Source: Kitagawia praeruptora (lineage: Eukaryota > Streptophyta > Magnoliopsida > Apiales > Apiaceae). Taken from it: a stretch of 64,000 nucleotides of DNA. Of the stretch, positions 55,073 through 64,000 are shown piece after piece. How positions within the stretch are numbered: position 1 is the first letter of the stretch; each line of letters begins with the position of its first letter. Both the position numbers and the translations under genes were made by a program. The stretch spans positions 140,710,501 to 140,774,500 of the forward strand of contig CM075347.1 in NCBI GenBank assembly GCA_037693485.1, given 5' to 3'. Below the pieces are notes generated by a model, which was given only the letters and a program-made list of their open reading frames with translations, made no database searches and had not been told where the DNA came from.

Positions 55073-56229
55073 ATATGATCTGTAGCCCCACTATCTATTA
55101 TCCAAGAGATTTCTGTAGTAGAAACAAGACATAGTTTACCTGCAACATTTGTAGCTTTGACATTGGTTCCATCATTGATTGAATCAACTTTGTCTTTACC
55201 CAAAAGTTGCAACAACTGATTGTACTGAGCTTCTGTAAAACCTTCACTTTTATTCATCTGAGAATCAACATCATTATTGTCATTTGTTTCAAAAGAAACA
55301 TTAGCAACAACTCTCTTCTCTGATTTGAAATGAGCTGGATATCCATGCAGCTTGTAATACCTTTGAACTGTTTGACCTGGTATCTTGCAATGATCACAAA
55401 AGAAAGAATTAAATCTTCCTCTATTATCATTAAAACTTGATCCTTGCCTGAAATTGTTTCCTTGTGACCTGAATTTCTCAGAAAAATTTCTTTTCTGTCC
55501 CACAAAAGCCATAATCTCATCATGAGACTTATCAATGGAATGAAGAACTTTCTTGTGACTTTCTTCCTGAAGCAACAGCCTGTAGGCTTGAGATATGGAA
55601 GGTAAGGGATTCATAACAAGAATGATGCCCCTAAGAATTTCAAAACCATCATTCAGTTTCATAAGAAATTCCACTAATCTCCTTTCTTCTTGAGATTTGA
55701 TTAACTTCTGTGTTATAGCACAATTACAATTAGTACATTCACATACAGGAAGTGGATCTATAGCATCCAATTGATCCCAAATCATTTTTATCTTTGTGAA
55801 ATAACCAGAAATAGAATCATGACCTTGCTTAACCTCATACAATTCTTGTTGCAATGAAAACAGTAGAGTTCCTGATGACTGGCCATATCTCTCTTCAAGA
55901 TTCAACCAAATGTCTCTAGCAAAGTTGAAATAGAGAACACTTCTTGCAATGTTTTGGTCAAGCACTCCAAGTAACCAAGAAATCAACATATTGTTACATC
56001 TATCCCAAGATTTATATGTAGTATCAGTTATAGCAGGTTTTGCAATTCTTCCATCAATAAAACCAGTTTTGTTCTTAGCAGATAAGCTAATCATAAGAGA
56101 TCGCTTCCAATCACAATATCCAGTTCCATCAAACTGAATAGAAACGAGTTTCATTCCTGGATTATCAGAAGGATGAATATAGAATGGAGAAGATGGATTT
56201 TGAGATGGATCAACATTGTTTGTAGCCAT
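55069..56229 (-). pseudogene. D gag and protease active site
   Basis: ATG 56229 opens MATNNVDPSQNPSSPFYIHP, followed by a Copia gag of the UBN2/gag_3 kind (VSIQFDGTGYCDWKRSLMISL, LLGVLDQNIARSVLY, LEERYGQS, YFTKIKMIWDQLD). The CCHC knuckle region is degenerate (FFCDHCKIPGQTVQRYYKLHGYP). The frame ends WIIDSGATDHM at the protease site, where a frameshift stops it. 386 codons. Confidence 0.9.
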
Positions 56230-56530
56230 TTAGATCAAATAATCAATCAGATAACAAAATTTGAGATCAATAAAATCGATGAACAACAAAATCAACAAGA
56301 TCGATGAAGAAACAGAACAAAATCAACAAGATTGATGAAGAAACAGAGTCGATCAACAAATATCAATAAGATTCAACGAATAACACACAGCTCTACAAAG
56401 ATCGATACAAACAAAAAACAAGAATCGAAGAACAATCAGTTCTAAAACACAGATTCAACAGAAAATTGATCGATGAAACCTGAAAAATGATCAAGAAATG
56501 CAATGAAACGAGCCGAAGATCATCACCATG
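56230..56530 (-). other. D 5' untranslated region
   Basis: A non-coding leader between primer site and gag ATG. It contains ATCGATGAA / AACAAAATCAACAAGAT direct repeats (56270-56360). Confidence 0.6.
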
Positions 56531-56543
56531 GGCTCTGATACCA
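56531..56543 (-). other. primer-binding site of D
   Basis: TGGTATCAGAGCC on the minus strand directly abuts the LTR. It is complementary to initiator-Met tRNA. Confidence 0.9.
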
Positions 56544-56830
56544 TGTTACAAATCAAGAATACGCAGCTAAACTCCATTGATATCGACTCAGGCTTACTGA
56601 TTACATCATTCGTTTACAGAGAAAATGAAAAAGATGAAGAACAAGCTACTCTACATATTGTGTATTAACTAAGTGACTAATATTCTCCTATCAAGTCTTT
56701 ATATATACACTAACACAAGTGATAGATGCTAGCTGCAAATAACAGAATCTGTAACTAACTTTCTGACGTGTAACTTTGATGACTTTGCTTACTTCACTCT
56801 TTGCTTACTTCACTCTCACTAGTCTCAACA
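56544..56830 (-). repeat. 5' LTR of D
   Basis: TGTTACA...CTCAACA, 287 bp, the partner of 51646-51932. A TATATATAC stretch near 56700 could be part of the promoter. Confidence 0.92.
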
Positions 56831-56835
56831 AAAAC

Positions 56836-57055
56836 TTGCCTTTGGATTGTGGAACAAATCAAGAAGCTGTTGGGCTACAATTCGGAGTGGGAGAATGTCA
56901 TCAAATACATCTCAGAATCATCTAACAGATGTGCTCATTACTTAGCAGTGGTGGGGCTAAACAACTTGTCAACAATGCACTACATTCTCGAGCCATTTGG
57001 TCGCTTGCAAGAGAAGATGGACCTCGACATGGGGTTTGGTCCTCCTATTCCATAG
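56836..57055 (+). pseudogene. RNase H-like reading frame, 3' part
   Basis: This continues the 51337 frame after D: LWIVEQIKKLLGYNSEWENV, then ISESSNRCAHYLAVVGL, the C-terminal RVT_3 pattern (S..N..AH.LA). It ends at TAG 57055. With D and one target copy removed, the codon phase is maintained (ACT then TGC). A plausible polyadenylated 3' end follows at about 57400. Confidence 0.65.
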
Positions 57056-57592
57056 CTTCTGGTCTCTCCTATCCCGCACGATGACCAAGGTTTGGTTGTG
57101 GGCTTTGCTCCAGAAGTTATCACAGAGCTTGTTGTTGCAGTACAAGACCAGGTCTCGGTTAATGGAGGCGATGCAAACTAAGTCACTAGGTTCTCTCCTT
57201 TTGTAATCCAATTCTGGTATTCTGGTTCTTTTGTCTCTTTCTGCTGCTTTTGTTTAGGGCGTAGCAAGCAGCATGATCACTAGGTTCTTTCCCTGTTTAG
57301 GATTGTATGCTTCCTAAGCCCTTTTGGGTTTGTATGGGTCGGTTGGGCTTCGGATTCTCTCGAAGTGTTACCAACCTATCAATGAAAATTCTAGTTATAA
57401 AAAAAAAGGTTATGCAGGCTACATATTGAGTACAGAGGATATGTCTGTCAGTTTTGCAAGCCTCTAGGTAATACAGTATTAATTAAACAATCTTAAGTTT
57501 TAAATTAATAAATTTTTCTTTGATAAGATTCGAACCTCAATATGACAATATCAGTAAAGGAAGCAAGGAAGATACAGAAATAGTTATCAGCT
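57056..57592. other. 3' UTR-like and intergenic stretch
   Basis: No further gene. T-rich sequence ends in AATGAAAATTCTAGTTATAAAAAAAAA at about 57382-57408. This could be the poly-A end of a retroposed copy that includes the RNase H-like frame. Confidence 0.4.
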
Positions 57593-58379
57593 GTTTAATC
57601 TCGGGTTAAATGGCGTTTGGTCACACAACTGACTATAAACTTTCAATTGGGTCACTCAACTAAAAAAGATTTCAATCAGGTCATTAAACACATTAAAATT
57701 TTCATGATCGTTAAATAATGATGACTTTAGATGGAAGGTCGTCTATTGGTGCCACCTCATCGCTAAATCACCTTCCAGATCAGCTTGTTAATCCGTCCAA
57801 ATAAATCCGATCTAATTAACTTATAACCCACCCCACTTTCATTTTACATTACCAAAAATCCTTAATTGAAACACTTAATTAGAGCTGAGAACTCTTAAAT
57901 CCAAATTCTAATTACAGATTTGGTGAGAACTCGATCGGGCATTAAGGTTCGTTTAACTGAGAAACACGTTGACGAAGATGAAATCATGATCGAAGATGAT
58001 AACATCGTTGAAGAAGAAGATGAACAACCGGGGAAGGTGAAGAAATGGGGAGGACTGATGATGGTGAAGAAACACAGTAATTAAGAAGATGAAGAAGGAA
58101 GAAGGCTGAAATGAACTGATAAAATGAAAAAAAGGTTGACATTAGAATGGGTTGGGTCGGGTTATAACGTTCATGTTAGCTGTACATGCCAAAAGGATAT
58201 AAATCAGCCGTGTCAGCAAGCTGACTCATCTTTCCGTCCATTTCTTAACGTCCGTTAAGCCAGTGATTTGATTGAAACTTTTAATGTGTTTAGTGACCTA
58301 AAGCTTTTTCAGTTGAGTGACCCAATTGGAAGTTTATAATCAGTTGAGTGACCAAAATGCCATTTAACCCGTTTAATCC
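57593..58379. mobile_element. Mutator-like MITE with long inverted repeats
   Basis: The element proper is 57602-58370 (769 bp). The 9-bp duplication is GTTTAATCT on the left (57593-57601) and GTTTAATCC on the right (58371-58379). The ends are GGGTTAAATGGC and its complement, followed by about 100 bp of imperfect inverted repeat (GGTCAC.CAACTGA.TATAAACTT, CAATTGGGTCACTCAACT). The middle (about 57900-58100) has GAAGATGAA-type codons that look captured from a gene, but no full frame. Confidence 0.8.
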
Positions 58380-58552
58380 CAGAATTATAATATTTCAGAA
58401 AAAAATAACAAAAAAAGATTGTATAAGAAAAAAGACAGAGACAAAACATTTTATACAACTATGGGGCTGACATTTATCCAGTAAATACTCCCCTCTCATT
58501 ACTATCCTATCTCATGAAAATCTTGTATACATTTGTTTTGCAGCTTAAATTT

Positions 58553-61500
58553 TCAACTGGATCTTACTTGAAAAACTCTGTTGTACCACACAGAATGGAG
58601 TATCATATGAAATATGTCATACTTCACAGGCCTAGTGTGCCAGAGAAAATGTTGCTGTACCCGCTTAACTCTCTGTTGCATCACTTGATACCTTCTATCT
58701 GAGATCGAGAGAAGAATGTTCTTCAGATTCGAAAGATCCTTTTCTTGGATGAAAACAGCAAATGATTCCCAGTTCAGAATCTCAAAAAAAGGTGGCACAA
58801 AGTTATCCGATATTATAACAGGTACACATTCGAAGAAGATTGCCTCCACTACTCTAGGACTGTTGACTTCGTAGCCTCTTGGACATATGCAGTACTTGCT
58901 ACTTTTCATGTACTCAATGTAGTTTCTGTTTTTCTTGGACTTGCGCAGTTTGGCGAAGACCTTGATGTCAGGATCTTTGTCTTGCCATTGTTGTAATAAC
59001 ATAGGACGGAGATATCCATGCATCTGTCCAGCAAAGAAAGCAAGTATTGGTCGTTGACGAGGAATTTTGCCTCCGATATCTCTTAACAGATTCTTACTTG
59101 AGCGAACACTAGTTTCGGGAAGAGAAACATCCTTTCCCAATCTAAAACCTTCTTTGATATCAGCATTGCACAGAGCTTTAGTGCAATTGTTCAAACGTGC
59201 TCGTGTTTCAGCTGGGGCCTGACAGAAATGATATTCAAAATGTAATAAATCCTTAAGCAAGGACGGCAGTAGGCATTTCTAAAATGCAACAGAACACAGA
59301 TTTTAAATCATGCCAAACAAAACAAAGTAGAACCTGCAAAACCTATGAAAAATAGGTTTTATTGAAGTAAATTAGTAAAGTCAAAGGTTATATCCACCAT
59401 ACCCAGTCATGGCAAGCAACAAGAAAATGATCAGCTCCACCAGTTCTGTTCCAAAAAGGGTACTTTCCAACAATCAGGTCAAGATAGTTTTCCAGATATT
59501 TTATTAGGTTGGTGTGACTGTGAGAATCACGTACATACAAAGTTTCTTCTAGCATACGTGAACTGAAAGGCAGGTAAAAGAGGTGCGCGTCGTTTGGGTT
59601 GTTAGTAACATATTGCTTATTTTCTTCTAGTAGCTTCATAAACCAGCCTTCAGACGCATATATTCCTGTGAGCACTGGCTGTGGGTTATGAAAAATTGGT
59701 CTTTTGCCCTCTTTGTAGATGTAGACCTTGAGTGTCTGTTCCATTATTTCGTAGCTCCTACACATGTAAAGGAATTCACAACAAGATACATTATAGAATT
59801 AATTGAGCAAATGAGCAGCATTACTAACATTGTGTGCAGTTAAGATACACTTACTTTGTATCACAACAAAAGATTTCCTACTAACCTTAGTAAATGATGA
59901 ACTAATATATTATGAGAAGAAAAGGAAACCACAAAACCATTGAGTTGACATATTAAGACAATGCTGATGCTTAGAACCATTTCAGTAATTATCCAAGATG
60001 TCAACACAATATCAAACCAGCGGTCACATTTTACAATGCATTCCCATGTCAATACCGACCAGAAAACAGGTACGAATGAACATAAAAAAGTAGCTTAAAC
60101 TTAAAAATAAACTAGGGTACTGAGCCATCCAAACCAAAATTGAAGTCATTTTCAAAGCTAAGAATACATATTTAAACATCAGGATCTTGGTTTAAGAGGC
60201 CATCAGGATACTTCATAAACGCATTCACCATAGATCAAATGATACATTATGTTTCAAGAATTCTAGTTTCTTCTACCTAAATAAAATATTTAATTTACTA
60301 GGAAATTCTCAATTATAGCCGTCTTCACATACTTCTCAATATTTATACATGTAAACCATATAAATATATGATTAAGCTATGGCCGGAATATATTTAAAAT
60401 GCTTTTCCGCTGCATAATGATATCTTTGAATTTCATTATACGTGATAATCCTTGAAACATGAAATTTTTTACGGCCTTGTGCAATGTGGGGCTGGTATGT
60501 TTCGAAGACTATCCTTTACCATCATCTTGTGTCTACAATCTACATATCTCTGCAGTGAGATGGGAAGGAAGATAGATTATAAATGGTATGCTATTGTGGT
60601 CATACAAATCATGAAAATCTCAATGCCCAGAGCTGTTAAAAATGTGGAAGAAATGGAGTTATCCATACCAGTTAGTTATCGAATAAAATTAAAGTATTTT
60701 AACTAGTTAAGAACTTAAGATAAATACCTTCTAAACATAGAAACATTCCGATAAATAGGAGCATACAGGCTATGGTCATCTGTTATGGTGGGAGCATTCA
60801 AAATCTGTGATTTTGCCTCAAGTATTTTAGAATCAACTTCTGATGACCAAAGCGGTTCCTAGAAATCAGGGGAACAAAGACAAATCAGAACCAAAACAAA
60901 TCCATATAAATAACATCCTGTTTTCATGTTATTTTTCCTGCCCAAAATGGATATGTTTGAAAGTTGTAACTCTAGATATATATACCATTGAATAGGATGA
61001 AGCACGATTCTTGTCCAACAGATCTTTCATATCAGATATAGAAAGAACAGTGGCTTGTGAACTCTTGGGATTTTTCTTCACAGGAGGGCTGTTATTGCTT
61101 TGTGGAGTCCTGAGTCCATTAGTTTTGTGAAGTCTATCCTGTGTATCATTGTTTACTGATTTTATCCTCGGGTCATTACATACTACAGGACTGTTCGTTG
61201 ACAAGTTAACCCCTGTTGGAGGCATCAACGGCGATGCAAATGAAGGGGACTTGGAACTGTCACCTGGAACTCCATTTTCTTGTGTTGGGACAATATTATC
61301 TTCTGGCTTACTGGTCAGAGAATTATTATTCAATGCAGAATTACTCCCTGAAGTAAAGTTACTTTCTTGGGTTAAATCTTTTCCACCGGAAATTTTAGCT
61401 GTTTCAGTTTTCCCATTATCTGATGCTGTGCTAGTATGGTTCAGATTACCATGAACTGTCAGGTTCTCCGCATTGTTATGAAAACTGGATAGATTAGCAG

Positions 61501-61681
61501 GAGGAAGGGAAGTTACATTTAAAAGTGCTTGAGTCCTACCATCAGGGAGTACATACGATACTATATTACCATAGGGAAGTTCTACATACTGAGCCATTAT
61601 TACAATGGCAAACAGAACAGCAATTAACCAAATCCATCTCCTTGTTTCCACCTGGAATTTACGAGCTAATTCACTACTCAT
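58553..61681 (-). CDS. exostosin-family (GT47) glycosyltransferase, 4 coding exons
   Basis: Minus-strand coding exons 61681-60986, 60858-60728, 59757-59403 and 59218-58553 join in frame by GT-AG introns into 615 residues. It is a type II membrane protein: a short basic head (MSSELARKFQVETRRW), one transmembrane helix (WLIAVLFAIVIMAQ), then a stem of about 250 residues rich in Ser, Asn and Pro with many N-glycosylation sites. The exostosin domain starts at LKVYIYKEGKRP and GIYASEGWFMKLLE, and includes DAHLFYLPFSSRML, DHFLVACHDW, RPILAFFAGQ and ECVPVIISDNFVPPFFEILNW. It should act in the Golgi on cell-wall polysaccharides or arabinogalactan. The exact donor cannot be told. I chose ATG 61681 over an upstream in-frame non-ATG codon. 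Length is normal for this plant subfamily. Confidence 0.93.
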
Positions 61682-62720
61682 GATCACTTGATCAGACACT
61701 ACTGAAAACAATCTGTGTGACCCTGCAAAGTTTCCGCAACAAAATTAATGGTAAGCAGCGGTACTTAAAAATTCATGTTTTAGTTTACTCAAAGCCCATA
61801 TTGATTAAATACCTCACACCAGTGTCAAAGTATTAGTCCTATCAGTAACAGAAAAGATACCAAAGTTCTTCAATCAATTACGGAATTGTAAGACATAACT
61901 ATAATATTGCAGCCACTATAGTTATCGCTTGTAAAGTGTCATTCATATCCATATCTGACTACTGAGATACTGTCTAATGTTTAGTCTCTTTCAACATTAA
62001 AGGTACAATTACATTTCTCAACTACAGGACTAACTAATCACATTTCAAAATTCTTAACTGAGGACCAACTAATAATGTCATCATAACTACTACTCACTTC
62101 TCAACCACATTTCTAAACAAGTTTTTAGAATAACCGTGTTCCACCTAGATTGAATAAATCCATTACGGGTCTCGCTATTACTACATTTTCGAAATACTTC
62201 CAGAACTTAACATTCCTTCGCAAACAAAATTCGCGCACTAAGTGGAAAAACTTGTCATCTTCTCAAAAATCTATCGCCAATACAGGATCAAACAAAGTAA
62301 AAGTACAATTAGCTTGCTCATTTTTATCATCCAAACCATATTTTACCATAACTCAACATCAGCAAAAGCACTAAAAATCTCAGCTATATCAATACAAAGA
62401 ATCAGAACTCGAAAACAAAACCCTTCTTCACATAACAATTAACAACCCAAGTCTAAAAAGTAAAAAACCAATACATATAAACAGAAAAGGGAATGGAAAA
62501 TCAAGAACACCCTGATCAAAAAACCCCAAGAAACTCAAATAACAGAAGCTATAAAACAGTGCAACTACAAAAAGAAACAAAAGGAATTATTATTTACTTA
62601 AAAAAAACTGTAACATATGAATAAAAAAACTGCACATACCTTGAAGAAACACAGAGAAAAATTGAAGAAAATTAAGGGACAGGGCAGAGTTTGGGAAGCA
62701 AGAAGAAAATTCAGCAATCA
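61682..62720 (-). other. 5' UTR and 5' UTR intron of the exostosin gene
   Basis: Acceptor TTTGCAG/GG is at 61723 and donor CAAG/GTATGTG at 62639-62640. Together they define a leader intron of 917 bases at 61723-62639. The first UTR exon would begin somewhere near 62700-62760, where CT-rich leader sequence is seen on the minus strand. Confidence 0.6.
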
Positions 62721-64000
62721 GGCAAAGGAATAATATCCCAAAAAACAATAATTCCCATATTTACCAGTCAACTACTAGTATTAGTAATTTAGTACTTGAA
62801 TATTTTTGATTATTCATCTTTACTTTTTTAAGCCAATTTTTTAAAACAGTTTAGGAAACAGACAAATGAAATTATTACATACATATACGTATAGGTGTCA
62901 AGATTTGGAGTAGCCCAAGTGTTATGTTTGTGGTTACTTACAAGTTACAACTGTACTAATGAGACATGCCATGCATATTTCATCGGTTTTTTTTCTTTCT
63001 AAATTTTGTTATATGTACTTATCGTATGTCTTTTTACCATTTTATTTGACACATGTACGTAAGGATATTTCGCCCTTGGAGTTAAAAAGAGAAAATTTTA
63101 CAATTCCATTTATCCAATATATTTATACTTCGTACCTTATTTTAAAATTGAAAAAAAATAGTGAAAATACAGTTTAAATAGAGTTTGTAAAAGCTGAAGT
63201 TAGAATCTAAAGATAAGGTAAAATTTGATTTGTGAAGTAAAATTCAAAATGAATATTTTTGTAAAATTGGAAATGAATAATTCACTAATATCACTAATAT
63301 AATATTTCCTTTTTATTTCTTCATTCTTCTTTGTAATAAATTGATGTAAAATTTTGAATATCGAAGCATTTGATGTAAATCTGAATTAAATGCAAGCTAA
63401 ATTTTTAATTTTTTTAAAATCAACAAACTATTCAATTAACATTTTTAAAGATTCTAAGAGCATCTCCAACCATGCAAACCCCTTAGTTAAAAGTATGTCA
63501 AACATGCTATAAATAAAAATTTTAGAGATTGTGTAAAAAAAATTCATCTTCAACGGAACATTACTGTTATCTAAAATTTTAGATAATCTGATTATATTGG
63601 CTATATTTGTCGAACCTCTAGAGACCTGTAACGAAACTCCACATCATCAATTACCATATTAAAATAATAAAATTCCATTTTTAACAACTTGAAATAATAA
63701 TAACATACTATTTTTGAAATATAACTAATCATTATATCCAACTCCATTGAAGTACAACACCTTACAGGTTCAACAAATATCTTACAGGTTCAGCAAATAT
63801 TAATTTAGCCAATAATTTTTAGATGACCCATGCTCTAATGATGTTTAAAATGTTAGGTTTTTTCTTGTTTTTTATTTTTCCTCGTACTTCAGTTTTTTTT
63901 CCTTTTATGTATGTAACGATATTTCACCGTTGTTCCTTTACCATGGTTCGAGGTTCGTGCACCTATTTACTAGCAACTTGACAGGACTAATTTATTTATT
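62721..64000. other. AT-rich upstream region
   Basis: No gene, repeat or clear mobile element. It contains the presumed promoter of the exostosin gene, but I could not assign a TATA box with confidence. A tandem AATATCTTACAGGTTCA-like pair occurs near 63770-63800. Confidence 0.5.

Larger units (their letters stand above)
51641..56835 (-). mobile_element. complete Copia element D with target duplication
   Basis: The element proper is 51646-56830 (5185 bp). The 5-bp duplication AAAAC lies at 51641-51645 and 56831-56835. The LTRs are 51646-51932 and 56544-56830 (287 bp each), differing at about five or six sites by eye. The primer site is at 56531-56543 and the polypurine tract at 51933-51943. 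Gag and pol are all present on the minus strand but interrupted by stops and a frameshift. It inserted into the RNase H-like frame. Confidence 0.95.

Noticed and set aside
60452..60706. 84-codon plus-strand open frame
   Set aside because: Lies in an intron of the exostosin gene on the opposite strand and has no family features.

Overview
This is plant nuclear DNA, almost certainly from a eudicot. It holds Ty1/Copia elements with tRNA-iMet primer sites, an En/Spm (CACTA) transposon, L1-type LINE remnants, hAT-like and Mutator-like MITEs, genes with GT-AG introns, and one plant-type GT47 exostosin gene. No bacterial, viral or organellar gene set is present. I cannot name the species. More than 85% of the window is transposable elements or their remains, nested inside one another.

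Layout. 1-1638 is the 3' end of a plus-strand SIRE-type Copia element (A1). About 2160-9433 is a minus-strand relative (A2) that has lost its 3' end and is interrupted by a hAT-like MITE. 9434-10462 holds a scrap of Ty3/Gypsy protease and non-coding sequence. 10463-26932 is a third SIRE-type element (B, minus strand). It is split by a complete 12,966-bp plus-strand element (E, 12539-25504, target duplication TGAGA) that landed in the B gag. B itself lies in the gag of an older Copia element (C). The rest of C gag, its primer site and its LTR are at 41058 to about 41815. Between these two pieces of C sits a 14,081-bp CACTA element (26974-41054, target duplication AGG).

The CACTA element looks intact. 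It has two divergent genes. The minus-strand gene can be assembled into 11 exons and 859 codons: an En/Spm TNP1-like front, a DUF8039-like middle and an Ulp1-type cysteine protease end. The plus-strand gene is a 3-exon, 1066-residue TNPD transposase. A trimeric higher-order tandem array lies between them. The ends carry the CACTACAAG terminal repeats and dense CAGACAACGG subterminal repeats.

41600-51000 is AT-rich. It holds a SINE remnant, several MITEs, and a tandem duplication whose two copies (45171-49179 and 49191-50769) have been hit by different insertions. At 51337-57055 an RNase H-like gene or LINE-derived reading frame is split by a complete 5.2-kb Copia element (D, target duplication AAAAC). 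57602-58370 is a Mutator-like MITE. 58553-61681 is the one clearly intact ordinary gene: a 4-exon exostosin-family glycosyltransferase on the minus strand, with an intron in its 5' UTR. The last kilobase is AT-rich sequence beyond that gene's 5' end.

The most interesting points are the apparently complete CACTA element with an intact TNP1-Ulp1 fusion, the higher-order array between its divergent genes, and the SIRE-type families' use of family-specific short motifs (ATCAACGGATA in E, CGAAT in B, CCTGAT in A) scattered over LTRs and, in E and A, also in variable coding linkers.
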